Assembly: GCA_020025735.1 (NCBI GenBank)
Contig: JAHHRP010000003.1
Coordinates: forward strand, 1-36,417
Reading direction: 5' to 3'
Length of the DNA stretch: 36,417 nucleotides
Source of the DNA: Evtepia sp.
GTDB taxonomy: Bacteria > Bacillota > Clostridia > Oscillospirales > Oscillospiraceae
Shown here: positions 14,116 through 22,820 of the stretch, piece by piece
Position numbering within the stretch: the first letter of the stretch is position 1
Layout of the letters: each line of letters starts with the position of its first letter
Position numbers and translations under genes: made by a program
Notes under the pieces: model-generated
The model's database searches: none
Seen by the model: the letters and a program-made list of their open reading frames with translations, nothing else
What the model was told of the DNA's origin: nothing

Positions 14116-17100
14116 TTATTCTTCAAAATCGCCGTCGCCGTAATCGTCGTCACTGCCGCTGGCATCTACGGTCAGGTCGTCGTCGTCACTGGATTCCTTG
14201 ATGGTGTAGCCCGCTGCGGAGAACTGGGCATCGGCATCCTCCCGATAGGGTTCGTAGTTGTCATCCCTAATCTGGTTGATGTTCTGGTATCCTTCCTCTT
14301 CATCATCCCGCAGCTCGATCTCCTCGCCCTGGGCATCCAGGACCTTAATATCCAAACAGAGGGCTTGGAGTTCCTTAACCAGCACCTTGAAAGACTCGGG
14401 AATCCCAGGCGAGGGCACATTGTGTCCTTTCACGATGGCTTCATACGTCCGCACACGTCCGGTAACGTCATCGGATTTGACGGTAAGGATCTCCTGCAAA
14501 GTATAGGCTGCGCCATACGCTTCCAAGGCCCAAACTTCCATTTCGCCAAAGCGCTGACCACCGAACTGCGCTTTGCCGCCCAACGGCTGCTGGGTAACCA
14601 AAGAGTAAGGTCCCGTGGACCGGGCATGGATCTTATCGTCTACCAGATGGTGCAGTTTGAGGAAGTAAACATATCCCACAGTAACAGGGTTTTCAAACAT
14701 CTCACCTGTGCGGCCATCATAGAGTTTTGTCTTGCCATCCGCCAAACGCAGACGGCCCTCCTTGCGCCAGATACGGACTTGATGTTCGTTGGCCATCTCC
14801 TCCTGATCTAGGCGGCGCACATCGGTGCCATCCTCGGTGAGAAGATACAGCTGCTTCCCCGCAATGGTCTCGTTGGGATAGACCTCACGGAACAAACCAG
14901 CCTGGGCCAGCAGCTCCATAATGTCCTTCTCGTCCGCACCGTTAAAGACGGGGGTCGCCACTTTCCAGCCCAACGCCTGGGCGGCACGACCCAGATGGAC
15001 CTCCAGCACCTGACCGATGTTCATACGGGACGGCACACCCAGCGGGTTCAGGACGATATCCAACGGGGTCCCATCTGGGAGGAACGGCATATCTTCCTGT
15101 GGCATGATCCGGGAGACAACACCCTTGTTGCCGTGACGGCCAGCCATTTTGTCCCCCACAGAAATTTTACGTTTTTGGGCGATGTAGACCCGCACAACCA
15201 TATTCACCCCAGGGCCAAGTTCATCCCCGGCCTCTCGGGTAAAGACTTTAACATCCACAATGATGCCGCTCTCCCCGTGGGGAACTTTTAAGGAGGTATC
15301 TCGGACTTCTCTGGCCTTTTCCCCAAAGATGGCCCGCAGCAGGCGTTCCTCGGCGGTAAGGTCAGTCTCTCCCTTGGGAGTGACCTTACCCACCAAAATA
15401 TCTCCCGCATGGACCTCAGCGCCCACACGGATGATCCCCCGCTCATCCAGATCTTTCAGAGCGTCGTCACCCACATTGGGGATATCGCGGGTGATTTCTT
15501 CCGGCCCCAGCTTGGTGTCCCTGGCTTCGGTCTCATACTCCTCGATGTGGATGGAAGTGAACACATCGTCCTTCACCATCCGCTCATTGAGGAGGATGGC
15601 GTCCTCGTAGTTATAACCTTCCCAGGTCATAAAGCCCATGAGGATATTCTTGCCCAGGGAGATTTCTCCCTGGTTGGTGGAGGGACCATCGGCAATGATG
15701 TCCCCTTTCTTCACCCGGTCACGCAGCGACACGATCGGACGCTGATTGATGCAGGTTCCATGGTTGGAACGGAGGAATTTAATGAGGGGATAATCTACTA
15801 CATTGCCACGATCATATCGCACCGTGACGCTGGTAGAGGAAACACGGGTGACTTCCCCATCCCCTTCTGCCAAAACAGCAATCTCCGAATCAATACAGTT
15901 TTTGTGTTCCATGCCTGTTGCCACGATAGGTGCCTCTGTGGTCAGCAGCGGCACAGCCTGCCGCTGCATGTTGGCACCCATGAGGGCACGGTTTGCGTCG
16001 TCGTTTTCCAAGAAAGGAATCATGGCAGTTGCAATCGAAACCATCATCTTGGGGGAGACATCGATGTAGTCCACCTTCTCCCGGTCCACTTCCACGATTT
16101 CGTTGCGGTGGCGACAGGTGATACGCTTATTGGCCAAACAGCCGTTCTCGTCCACAGGCTCTGTGGCCTGGCCCACCATGTACTCGTCCTCAATGTCGGC
16201 GGTCATATATTCCACCTCATCGGTGAGGAACCCTGTGGCCTTGTCCACTTTGCGGTAGGGTGCTTCAATGAACCCATAGCGATTGATGCGGGCGTAGGTG
16301 GCCAGATAAGAGATCAAGCCGATGTTAGGACCTTCTGGTGTTTCAATCGGACACATACGGCCATAGTGGCTGTAATGGACGTCACGGACATCAAAAGAGG
16401 CACGGTCCCGGGACAGACCACCTGGACCCAGAGCAGACATACGCCGTTTGTGGGTCAGTTCTGCCAGTGGGTTGGTCTGGTCCATAAACTGAGACAGGGG
16501 TGAGGACCCAAAGAATTCCTTGATGGCGGCAGTCACTGGCCGGATATTGATGAGGGACTGGGGGGTAACGATATCCAAGTCCTGAATGGTCATACGCTCC
16601 CGAATGACTCGTTCCATCCGGCTAAAGCCGATCCGAAACTGATTCTGGAGCAGTTCCCCTACACAGCGCAGACGGCGGTTGCCCAAGTGATCGATGTCAT
16701 CGGGGGTACCTACCCCGTGAGAGAGGGAGCAGAGGTAGTTGATGGAGGCCATAATGTCATCGACAATGATGTGCTTCGGCACCAGATCATCCTTATGTTC
16801 TGCCACGGCCTCTTTTAGTGCTTCCTCATCGCCAGCACACTGGTCCAGCAGCTGGCACAAGACCTCAAAGCGGACTTTTTCCGTGATGCCGCACTCTTCC
16901 GGGTCAAAGGAAACGAAGGGGGCCATATCGACCATCCGGTTGGAGAAAACCTTGACGATCTGACCATCCACATCCACCAAAGCCTCCCCAACGCCACAGG
17001 CTTCCAGCGCCTGGGCCTGGGCCCGAGAGAGGGTCTGGCCAGCCTCGGCGATAATCTCACCAGTGCGGGGATCTGCCACAGGTGCCGCCAGTTTCTGCCC

Positions 17101-17955
17101 GGTAAGCCGGGGCCACAGGGAGAGTTTCTTATTGAATTTATAACGACCCACAGCAGACAGATCGTATCGGCGCGGATCAAAGAAGAGGCCGTTAATCAGG
17201 GTCTCGGCAGAGTCTAGTGTAGGCGGCTCACCAGGACGGAGCTTTCTGTAAATCTCCAGCATAGACTCTTCCCGGGTCTTGCAGGTGTCTTTTTCCAAGG
17301 TGCTCACCAGCAGTGGCTCTTCGCCGAAGAGTTCCAGGATCTCGGCATCGGTCTGGGGGCCAACTGCCCGAATCAGACAACTGACAGGGAGCTTGCGGTT
17401 TTTATCAATGCGGACATTGAAGATGTCAGACAGGTCTGTTTCATATTCCAGCCAGGCACCTCGGTATGGGATAACTGTGACGGCATAGGTGATATTTTCC
17501 GCCTTATCCGCATTGCGGGCGTAGTAAACGCCGGGGGAACGAACGATCTGGGAAACGATGACACGCTCAGCACCATTGATGACGAAGGTACCGCCCTTGG
17601 TCATCAGGGGGAAGTCCCCCATAAAGATCTCCTGTTCTTTGATCTCTTCGGTCTCCTTGTTCCGCAGGCGGACCCGGACCTTTAGGGGTGCTGCGTAGGT
17701 GGCATCTCTAGCCTTGCATTCCTCCACGGAGTATTTTGGTTTTTCATCCATGGTGAAGTCGATAAACGACAGCTCCAGGTTTCCGTTATAGTCCCCGATA
17801 GCGGCAACATCTCGGAAGACTTCCTGAAGGCCGGTATCCAAGAACCACTGGTAAGATTCTTTTTGAATCTCCAGTAGGTTAGGCATCTCCAGCACTTCCT
17901 CATGGCGGGCAAAGCTCTTACGCAGGGTTTTTCCGTAGTATACATCCTTTACCAT
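14116..17955 (-). CDS. rpoB: DNA-directed RNA polymerase subunit beta
   Basis: RpoB forms the other half of the RNA polymerase cleft and the rifamycin pocket. The 1,279-residue product has FFGSSPLSQFMDQTNPLAELTHKRRMSALGPGGLSRDRA, the rifampicin region, with the usual sensitive residues. It also has ETPEGPNIGLISYLATYARIN, KMAGRHGNKGVVSRI and QPLGGKAQFGGQRFGEMEVWALEAYGAA. An acidic C-terminal extension (SSDDDDLTVDASGSDDDYGDGDFEE) ends it. The ATG 17955 (MVKDVYYGKTLRKSFARHE) has only a weak ribosome site. It leads the rpoBC transcript. The usual upstream rplJ-rplL are absent here. Confidence 0.97.
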   Translation of the reverse strand: MVKDVYYGKTLRKSFARHEEVLEMPNLLEIQKESYQWFLDTGLQEVFRDVAAIGDYNGNLELSFIDFTMDEKPKYSVEECKARDATYAAPLKVRVRLRNKETEEIKEQEIFMGDFPLMTKGGTFVINGAERVIVSQIVRSPGVYYARNADKAENITYAVTVIPYRGAWLEYETDLSDIFNVRIDKNRKLPVSCLIRAVGPQTDAEILELFGEEPLLVSTLEKDTCKTREESMLEIYRKLRPGEPPTLDSAETLINGLFFDPRRYDLSAVGRYKFNKKLSLWPRLTGQKLAAPVADPRTGEIIAEAGQTLSRAQAQALEACGVGEALVDVDGQIVKVFSNRMVDMAPFVSFDPEECGITEKVRFEVLCQLLDQCAGDEEALKEAVAEHKDDLVPKHIIVDDIMASINYLCSLSHGVGTPDDIDHLGNRRLRCVGELLQNQFRIGFSRMERVIRERMTIQDLDIVTPQSLINIRPVTAAIKEFFGSSPLSQFMDQTNPLAELTHKRRMSALGPGGLSRDRASFDVRDVHYSHYGRMCPIETPEGPNIGLISYLATYARINRYGFIEAPYRKVDKATGFLTDEVEYMTADIEDEYMVGQATEPVDENGCLANKRITCRHRNEIVEVDREKVDYIDVSPKMMVSIATAMIPFLENDDANRALMGANMQRQAVPLLTTEAPIVATGMEHKNCIDSEIAVLAEGDGEVTRVSSTSVTVRYDRGNVVDYPLIKFLRSNHGTCINQRPIVSLRDRVKKGDIIADGPSTNQGEISLGKNILMGFMTWEGYNYEDAILLNERMVKDDVFTSIHIEEYETEARDTKLGPEEITRDIPNVGDDALKDLDERGIIRVGAEVHAGDILVGKVTPKGETDLTAEERLLRAIFGEKAREVRDTSLKVPHGESGIIVDVKVFTREAGDELGPGVNMVVRVYIAQKRKISVGDKMAGRHGNKGVVSRIMPQEDMPFLPDGTPLDIVLNPLGVPSRMNIGQVLEVHLGRAAQALGWKVATPVFNGADEKDIMELLAQAGLFREVYPNETIAGKQLYLLTEDGTDVRRLDQEEMANEHQVRIWRKEGRLRLADGKTKLYDGRTGEMFENPVTVGYVYFLKLHHLVDDKIHARSTGPYSLVTQQPLGGKAQFGGQRFGEMEVWALEAYGAAYTLQEILTVKSDDVTGRVRTYEAIVKGHNVPSPGIPESFKVLVKELQALCLDIKVLDAQGEEIELRDDEEEGYQNINQIRDDNYEPYREDADAQFSAAGYTIKESSDDDDLTVDASGSDDDYGDGDFEE

Positions 17956-18083
17956 TGCTCTTGACCAGTCCTTTCGTTGAAAAGGTGTCGTATCCTATTT
18001 CTTGCGATCACACGGCGGCGTGGAAAAAACTTTTCGGAAGCAGTTGTCTTTTTCGTTGATTTCTGCTATACTGTCTCCAACGT

Positions 18084-18102
18084 GGGAGGAAATCTCCTCC
18101 CG
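18084..18102 (-). other. Hairpin in the rpoBC leader
   Basis: GGGAGGA and TCCTCCC form a short stem in the roughly 160-nt untranslated leader between the rpoB promoter and start. No T-run follows, so it is not an obvious attenuator. Downstream, the minus strand has AACT-N9-AGTTTTTT (near 18023-18042), a poor terminator-like element. I see no L10-type leader. Confidence 0.35.
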
Positions 18103-18123
18103 CTCTGTAGATAATATCAAGCT

Positions 18124-18152
18124 ATTCTACCACTTCTCCCAGTGAAAGTCAA
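18124..18152 (-). promoter_or_regulatory. Sigma-A promoter of rpoBC
   Basis: TTGACT (18152-18147), a 17-nt spacer and TAGAAT (18129-18124) on the minus strand form a near-consensus promoter. Transcription would start about 160 nt before rpoB. It lies just downstream of the terminator of the preceding operon, so rpoBC is an independent unit. Confidence 0.8.
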
Positions 18153-18192
18153 TCCTTTCCTGGGTCTTTTTTATCTCCTCTATCCAAAAAAC

Positions 18193-18232
18193 AGCGCGCC
18201 CCGACAGCCTTCCTCGGCCATCGGGGCGCGCT
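18193..18232 (-). terminator. Terminator after the cytidylate-kinase-like gene
   Basis: AGCGCGCCCCGA (18193-18204) pairs perfectly with TCGGGGCGCGCT (18221-18232). On the minus strand it is followed by GTTTTTTGG. Confidence 0.9.
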
Positions 18233-18243
18233 GCCTCGTTTGG

Positions 18244-18837
18244 TTACGGTTTCTTCATCGCATATTGAATGACAATCTCTGCACAGGCTTCCTTCCCAAT
18301 GGGGCTGCTGTTTAGACTCAGGTGGTAATTTTTCAAATCCCCCCACTTCGCTTTGGTCAAGTAGTGATAGTAGGATTCCCGGGCAGCATCCGCATGGCGC
18401 ACCCGCCGAGCTGCCTCCTCAGGACTATCCCCAAACGTATTCATGGCGTACTGGAGTTTGTCCTTTTTTTCCGCATAGAGAAAGACATTAACTACATTAG
18501 GCAGGTCCCGGAGAATATAGTCTGCTCCCCTGCCCACAATGATACACGGTCCTTGCTCAGCGATACGCCGGATCATTTGGGCTTGCGCCAAGACAGCCTG
18601 GTCGTAGGTGGAGATACTGCCGCTGGGAAAAAGCCAGTTAAATAGCGTTCTTCCCCCATCGTGTTCCTCCGTCCCCTGAATCAGATCCTCGGTTAGACCT
18701 GTTTTTTCTGCCGTCATCTTGATGATCTCTTTGTCATAATAAGGAATGCCCAAGACCGCAGAGATCCGCTTGGCTACACTTCTGCCACCGGCACCATACT
18801 CCCGGCCAATGGTAATAATATGCTTGCAAGTGTTCAC
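18244..18837 (-). CDS. Cytidylate kinase-like family protein
   Basis: The 197-residue product starts MNTCKHIITIGREYGAGG, the degenerate P-loop of the cytidylate-kinase-like family common in Clostridia, followed by GIPYYDKEII and CIIVGRGADYIL, which also mark it. True Cmk has GPAGAGKST at this place, so this is a paralogue and not the housekeeping enzyme. The substrate is unknown. It sits 24 bp after the flavodoxin-fold gene, and the two likely share a transcript ended by the hairpin at 18193-18232. Confidence 0.85.
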   Translation of the reverse strand: MNTCKHIITIGREYGAGGRSVAKRISAVLGIPYYDKEIIKMTAEKTGLTEDLIQGTEEHDGGRTLFNWLFPSGSISTYDQAVLAQAQMIRRIAEQGPCIIVGRGADYILRDLPNVVNVFLYAEKKDKLQYAMNTFGDSPEEAARRVRHADAARESYYHYLTKAKWGDLKNYHLSLNSSPIGKEACAEIVIQYAMKKP

Positions 18838-18861
18838 AGTGCGTCCCCTTTCTTCCTGTCC

Positions 18862-19455
18862 TTACCGCCAGCTGGCCACAGCAGCTCGGACCCGTTCCTC
18901 GGCCTTTTTCAGTTCCTCCTCCACAGGATAACCAATGACATCCGTGCACTCTGCTGCCACATAGTCCAATTTGGTAAAGCCCATCATGTTCGACAGCAAG
19001 GTTTTCAGATAATCAAAGCCACAATTCCGATCCAAAATAGGACCTCCGGCAGTCGTTAGATAAAGCAGTCTGTCCCCTTTGCACAACCCATGCGGACGGC
19101 CATCTTCCCCATAGGCAAAGGTCAATCCATTTACCGCCACCTGCTCCACATAGCACCGCAATAGCGCCGGAAACTGATACTCCCAATAAGGCGCACCCAC
19201 CAGGATCACATCTGCCTCTATAAACTGCCTGGCATATCGGAACATGGGGTGGGCAAAGTCTTTGGCCTTTTCCAGGGTGTTGCGCTGTTCCAGCGTATCA
19301 CTGTGCAAAGGGAGGAGATTCTCTCGATCCAGGCAAAGTTCCTCCACCTCCGCCTGCGGGAATCGGGTCTGGATCTCCTCCAGTGCAGCCCGGCATAGGC
19401 GGAGGGTACGGGATGACTCCCCTCGGACACAACAGTTGACAAACAGAACCTTCAT
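18862..19455 (-). CDS. Flavodoxin-fold NAD(P)H-dependent oxidoreductase
   Basis: The 197-residue product begins MKVLFVNCCVRGESSRTLRL, with an FMN-phosphate loop as in flavodoxin_2/azoreductase-like proteins. It then has ADVILVGAPYWEYQFPALLRCYVEQVAVNGLTF and LYLTTAGGPI, the flavin-contact and dimer segments of that family. It probably reduces quinones or azo compounds with NAD(P)H, but the substrate cannot be told. ATG 19455 follows GGATGGGAGAG. An upstream in-frame start at 19569 runs through the promoter and is rejected. It is first of two genes. Confidence 0.85.
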   Translation of the reverse strand: MKVLFVNCCVRGESSRTLRLCRAALEEIQTRFPQAEVEELCLDRENLLPLHSDTLEQRNTLEKAKDFAHPMFRYARQFIEADVILVGAPYWEYQFPALLRCYVEQVAVNGLTFAYGEDGRPHGLCKGDRLLYLTTAGGPILDRNCGFDYLKTLLSNMMGFTKLDYVAAECTDVIGYPVEEELKKAEERVRAAVASWR

Positions 19456-19495
19456 TTCTCTCCCATCCTTTCTCGATTGAGGTTCGCTTCTTGTG

Positions 19496-19524
19496 ATTTT
19501 ACCATAACTCCCCAACCCACGCAA
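19496..19524 (-). promoter_or_regulatory. Promoter of the flavodoxin-fold / cytidylate-kinase-like operon
   Basis: TTGCGT (19524-19519), 17 nt, then TAAAAT (19501-19496) with an extended TG before the -10 on the minus strand. It lies between the rplQ terminator and the gene start. Confidence 0.65.
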
Positions 19525-19553
19525 CCATCCTTCCAAGATCGCCAAGATAACAA

Positions 19554-19584
19554 AAGACCCGCTGCCCAAAGGGCAGCGGGTCTT
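19554..19584 (-). terminator. Terminator of the ribosomal cluster after rplQ
   Basis: AAGACCCGCTGCCC (19554-19567) pairs perfectly with GGGCAGCGGGTCTT (19571-19584) around a 3-nt loop. On the minus strand TTTTGTTAT follows. It closes the long S10-spc-alpha transcript. Confidence 0.93.
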
Positions 19585-19596
19585 GAAAAACTGGGA

Positions 19597-19938
19597 TTAC
19601 ACCAGCTGAATAATAGCCATTTCGGCCGCATCGCCCCGGCGGGGACCCATGCGAACGATCCGGGTATAGCCACCATCACGGCTCATGTACTTCTGATTCA
19701 TCTCGGTGAACAGCTTGTGAGCCACGTCCTCCTTGGTGATAAAAGCCAGAGCCTGACGATACGCAGCCAGGTCATTCTTCTTGGACAGGGTGATCATCTT
19801 CTCCGCCAGAGGAGCCACCTCCTTGGCACGGGCCAAGGTGGTCTTGATCTGGCCGTTTTCCAGCAGATAGGTCACCATGGCACGGAGCATGGCCTTCCGC
19901 TGATCGGTCCGCTTGCCAAGCTTGCGATTACCGGACAT
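19597..19938 (-). CDS. rplQ: Large-subunit ribosomal protein L17
   Basis: The 113-residue protein opens MSGNRKLGKRTDQRKAMLRAMVTYLLENGQIKTTLARAKEV, the L17 signature, and ends in YTRIVRMGPRRGDAAEMAIIQLV. L17 binds 23S rRNA near the tunnel exit. It is the last gene of the cluster, directly before the terminator. The ecfA/ecfT, truA and rplM-rpsI genes that often follow in Firmicutes are not here. Confidence 0.97.
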   Translation of the reverse strand: MSGNRKLGKRTDQRKAMLRAMVTYLLENGQIKTTLARAKEVAPLAEKMITLSKKNDLAAYRQALAFITKEDVAHKLFTEMNQKYMSRDGGYTRIVRMGPRRGDAAEMAIIQLV

Positions 19939-19965
19939 GTTGGTTCAACTCCCTTCGGTTTTCTT

Positions 19966-19984
19966 GGTTCGGCTGCACCGAACC
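19966..19984 (-). other. Hairpin between rpoA and rplQ
   Basis: GGTTCGG (19966-19972) pairs with CCGAACC (19978-19984) in the 51-nt spacer. There is no T-run, so it may be an mRNA processing or stability element and not a terminator. Confidence 0.45.
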
Positions 19985-19989
19985 TGGGG

Positions 19990-20937
19990 TCAATTCTCGT
20001 CACTGGCCAGGGAAAGCCCCATCATAGCCAGTTTGTTGATAACTTCTTCCAGAGACTTCCGGCCCAGGTTGCGCACCTTCATCATCTCGTCCTCCGTCTT
20101 GGAGATCAAATCCTCCACGGTGTTGATGTTGGCTCGCTTGAGGCAGTTGAAGCTTCTGACAGACAAATCCAGCTCCTCAATGGTCATCTCCAGCACCTTG
20201 TCGCGGATATCTGGGGATTTCTCCACCACCGTGGACTTGTTGCCCATGGTCTCGCTGAGATCTGTAAAGAGCATAAAGTGGTCGCAGAGGATCCGCGCAC
20301 CCAGAGACACAGCGTCTCTGGCAGCAATGGTCCCGTCGGTCCAGACTTCCAGGGTCAGCTTGTCGAAATCGGTCAGGTCCTTCACGCGGGTATTCTCCAC
20401 GGTGTAGTTGACCTTTTTTACGGGGGTATACACCGAATCCACTGGGATGACGCCGATGACAGTCTGGGGGGTTTTGTTCCGATCCGCGGGGACATAGCCC
20501 CGGCCGTGGGACAGGGTCAGCTCCATGTTCAGCACTGCATCTGGGCCTAAGGTCGCGATAGGGTGTTCTGGATTGAGGATCTCCACCTCGCTGTCGGCCT
20601 TGATATCACCGGCAGTAACCACACCTTCCCCAGAGGCCTCAATATACACTGTCTTTGTGCCCTCGCTGTACAGCTTAGCAATGATGCCCTTGACGTTCAG
20701 GACAATTTCTGTGACGTCCTCTTTTACACCGGGGATCGAGCTGAACTCATGCTGCACCCCTGCAATCTTGATGCTGGTGACTGCGGTGCCGGGCAAAGAG
20801 GACAGCAGAATCCGGCGAAGAGAGTTGCCTAACGTGGTGCCATAGCCGCGCTCCAAGGGTTCGACAATGCACTTACCATAGGAGTTGTCTCCGGGCTTTT
20901 CGATGCACTCGATGCGCGGCTTTTCGATTTCTACCAT
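19990..20937 (-). CDS. rpoA: DNA-directed RNA polymerase subunit alpha
   Basis: The 315-residue product has the assembly domain (IEKPRIECIEKPGDNSYGKCIVEPLERGYGTTLGNSLRRILLSSLPG) and the C-terminal DNA/activator-binding domain (IEELDLSVRSFNCLKRANINTVEDLISKTEDEMMKVRNLGRKSLEE), joined by a linker near residue 230. It nucleates RNA polymerase assembly. It sits in the standard rpsD-rpoA-rplQ order with a 77-nt spacer before it. Confidence 0.97.
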   Translation of the reverse strand: MVEIEKPRIECIEKPGDNSYGKCIVEPLERGYGTTLGNSLRRILLSSLPGTAVTSIKIAGVQHEFSSIPGVKEDVTEIVLNVKGIIAKLYSEGTKTVYIEASGEGVVTAGDIKADSEVEILNPEHPIATLGPDAVLNMELTLSHGRGYVPADRNKTPQTVIGVIPVDSVYTPVKKVNYTVENTRVKDLTDFDKLTLEVWTDGTIAARDAVSLGARILCDHFMLFTDLSETMGNKSTVVEKSPDIRDKVLEMTIEELDLSVRSFNCLKRANINTVEDLISKTEDEMMKVRNLGRKSLEEVINKLAMMGLSLASDEN

Positions 20938-20960
20938 TTGTTACCCTCCTTCTTACGTCA

Positions 20961-20977
20961 GCGGGCCGTTGGCCCGC
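20961..20977 (-). other. GC-rich hairpin between rpsD and rpoA
   Basis: GCGGGCC (20961-20967) pairs with GGCCCGC (20971-20977) in the 77-nt spacer. No T-run follows. It may tune expression between rpsD and rpoA, but no function can be shown. Confidence 0.4.
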
Positions 20978-21014
20978 CGTATCGTCATTCCGTTTTCCTG
21001 CCGAGGGTAGCGTA

Positions 21015-21617
21015 TTACTTGGAGTACAACTCGACGATGAGGTGCTCCTCGATGGGCATATCGATGTCCTCACGGGCGGGCATCTTAGTAACAGTGCCCT
21101 TCAGGGTGTTCTTTTCCCGCTCCAGCCACTGAGGAAGCGTGACCATGACAGCATCTTCGCCAGTCAATCTCTTAAACTTGACAGAGGAACGGCTCTTCTC
21201 TGCAACCTCTACCACGTCACCGGGCTTAACCAGGAAAGAGGGGATGTTCACTCTGTGACCGTTGACGGTGAAATGACCATGGTTAACCAACTGACGGGCC
21301 TCACGGCGTGTCATTGCAAAGCCCAAGCGGTAAACCACATTATCCAGCCGGCGCTCAACCAGCACCAACAGGTTTTCACCGGTCTTACCGGGCATCCGGG
21401 AAGCCTTCTCGTAGTAGGAGCGGAACTGTCTTTCCAAGATGCCGTAAACAAACTTAACCTTCTGTTTCTCGGTCAGCTGCAATGCATATTCGCTCTTCTT
21501 CTTTCTCATCTGGCCGCCTGGGTTACGGTTGGTTTCTTTCTTGCTGTAACCCATCACGGCAGGAGAAATGCCCAGAGCCTTGCAGCGCTTGGCAATCGGC
21601 TGTGTATTCTTTGCCAT
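21015..21617 (-). CDS. rpsD: Small-subunit ribosomal protein S4
   Basis: The 200-residue product has the S4 RNA-binding domain (ERRLDNVVYRLGFAMTRREARQLVNHGHFTVNGHRVNIPSF). It starts MAKNTQPIAKRCKALGISPAVMGY. The N-terminus lacks the CXXC zinc site, so this is the zinc-free form. S4 starts 30S assembly and, in Firmicutes, often represses its own mRNA. No leader structure for that is evident here. Confidence 0.96.
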   Translation of the reverse strand: MAKNTQPIAKRCKALGISPAVMGYSKKETNRNPGGQMRKKKSEYALQLTEKQKVKFVYGILERQFRSYYEKASRMPGKTGENLLVLVERRLDNVVYRLGFAMTRREARQLVNHGHFTVNGHRVNIPSFLVKPGDVVEVAEKSRSSVKFKRLTGEDAVMVTLPQWLEREKNTLKGTVTKMPAREDIDMPIEEHLIVELYSK

Positions 21618-21641
21618 AGTAGTTTTTCTCCTTTCCTTGAC

Positions 21642-22040
21642 TCAGACGCGGCGTCTCTTGGGGGGACGGCATCCGTTGTGAGGAATGGGAGTCACGTCCT
21701 TGATCATGGTGACTTCCAGACCAACCGCCTGCAAGGCGCGGATGGCGGCTTCCCGGCCCGAACCGGGACCCTTGACAAAGACCTCAACGCTCTTCAGACC
21801 ACAAGACTCAATGGCTGCCTTAGCAGCAGTCTCTGCAGCAGTCTGAGCAGCATAGGGGGTGGACTTTCTGGAGCCGCGGAAACCCAGGCCGCCAGCAGAA
21901 GCCCAAGACAGGGCATTGCCGTTGGTGTCAGTCACGGTAACCATGGTATTGTTGAAGGAAGAGCGAATATGGACGGCGCCCTTCTCGATATTCTTACGTT
22001 CGCGGCGTCTTCTGACGACCTTCTTCTTGGGGTTAGCCAT
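21642..22040 (-). CDS. rpsK: Small-subunit ribosomal protein S11
   Basis: The 132-residue product shows AVHIRSSFNNTMVTVTDTNGNALSWASAGGLGFRGSRKSTPYAAQ and ends DVTPIPHNGCRPPKRRRV, both diagnostic of S11 on the 30S platform. It lies 17 bp after rpsM and 24 bp before rpsD. Confidence 0.97.
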   Translation of the reverse strand: MANPKKKVVRRRRERKNIEKGAVHIRSSFNNTMVTVTDTNGNALSWASAGGLGFRGSRKSTPYAAQTAAETAAKAAIESCGLKSVEVFVKGPGSGREAAIRALQAVGLEVTMIKDVTPIPHNGCRPPKRRRV

Positions 22041-22057
22041 AGCGATTCTTCCCTCCC

Positions 22058-22426
22058 TTACTTCTTCTTATTGGCAACGGTGCGCTTGGGACCCTTCCGA
22101 GTGCGCGCATTGGTCTTAGAGCGCTGACCACGAACGGGAAGTCCCTTCCGATGACGCAGGCCGCGATAGCAGCCGATCTCGGTCAGGCGCTTAATGTCCA
22201 TGGCCACATTGCGGCGCAGGTCACCTTCGACCATGTAGTCACGGCCGATCACTTCACGCAGGGCGGCCTCGTCCTGCTCCGTCAGATCCTTTACGCGGGT
22301 GTCGGGGTTAATGCCCGTGGCAGCCAGGATCTTGCTGGCGCTGGTGCGGCCGATCCCGTAAATGTAAGTCAGGGCGATCTCAATTCTCTTATTCTTCGGC
22401 AGGTCAACGCCGGAAATTCTTGCCAT
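22058..22426 (-). CDS. rpsM: Small-subunit ribosomal protein S13
   Basis: The 122-residue product begins MARISGVDLPKNKRIEIALTYIYGIGRTSASKILA and ends in the basic tail RGLRHRKGLPVRGQRSKTNARTRKGPKRTVANKKK that contacts tRNA in the P site. It is 20 bp after rpmJ. Confidence 0.97.
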   Translation of the reverse strand: MARISGVDLPKNKRIEIALTYIYGIGRTSASKILAATGINPDTRVKDLTEQDEAALREVIGRDYMVEGDLRRNVAMDIKRLTEIGCYRGLRHRKGLPVRGQRSKTNARTRKGPKRTVANKKK

Positions 22427-22446
22427 ACTTCTTCAGCGCCTCCTTC

Positions 22447-22560
22447 TTAACCTTGTCTCTGCTTATGCTTCGGATTTTCGCAAATGACCATGACTTTGCC
22501 CTTGCGCTTAATAATCTTGCATTTTTCACACATGGGCTTGACGGACGGTCTTACTTTCAT
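22447..22560 (-). CDS. rpmJ: Large-subunit ribosomal protein L36
   Basis: This 37-codon gene reads MKVRPSVKPMCEKCKIIKRK...ICENPKHKQRQG, a textbook zinc-type L36 with Cys11, Cys14, Cys27 and His32 as metal ligands. It lies between infA and rpsM, its usual place. The start follows AGGAGGTAAAAAGTC. Confidence 0.97.
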   Translation of the reverse strand: MKVRPSVKPMCEKCKIIKRKGKVMVICENPKHKQRQG

Positions 22561-22589
22561 GACTTTTTACCTCCTGTAAGCCTGTTGCT

Positions 22590-22817
22590 TTACTTGGTGG
22601 ATTTGCTTCGCCAGGTGATCCGACCCCGTGTCAGATCATACGGGGAGATTTGGACCGTTACCTTGTCACCCGGCAGAATACGGATGAAATTCATGCTGAG
22701 CTTTCCGGAAATGTGAGCCAGAACGATGTGGTCGTTTCCGATATCGACCCGGAACGTGGTGTTTGGCAGGGCCTCAACCACGGTCCCTTCCAGCTCGATC
22801 ATGTCGCTTTTCGCCAA
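22590..22817 (-). CDS. infA: Translation initiation factor IF-1 (TTG start)
   Basis: The 75-residue product is an S1/OB-fold IF-1: EGTVVEALPNTTFRV, HISGKLSMNFIRILPGDKVTVQISPYDLTRGRITWR. It binds the 30S A site during initiation. The only start that gives the normal N-terminus is TTG at 22817, 8-9 nt after AAGGAGG. That ribosome site lies inside the last codons of the KOW gene, whose stop is 3 nt upstream, so the two are probably coupled. The next in-frame ATG (codon 6) would remove the first five residues. Confidence 0.96.
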   Translation of the reverse strand: MAKSDMIELEGTVVEALPNTTFRVDIGNDHIVLAHISGKLSMNFIRILPGDKVTVQISPYDLTRGRITWRSKSTK

Positions 22818-22820
22818 GCG

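Noticed and set aside
12117..14201. 694-codon open frame on the plus strand
   Set aside because: It is antisense to rpoC, whose conserved protein fully explains the region, and has no ribosome site or family signature.
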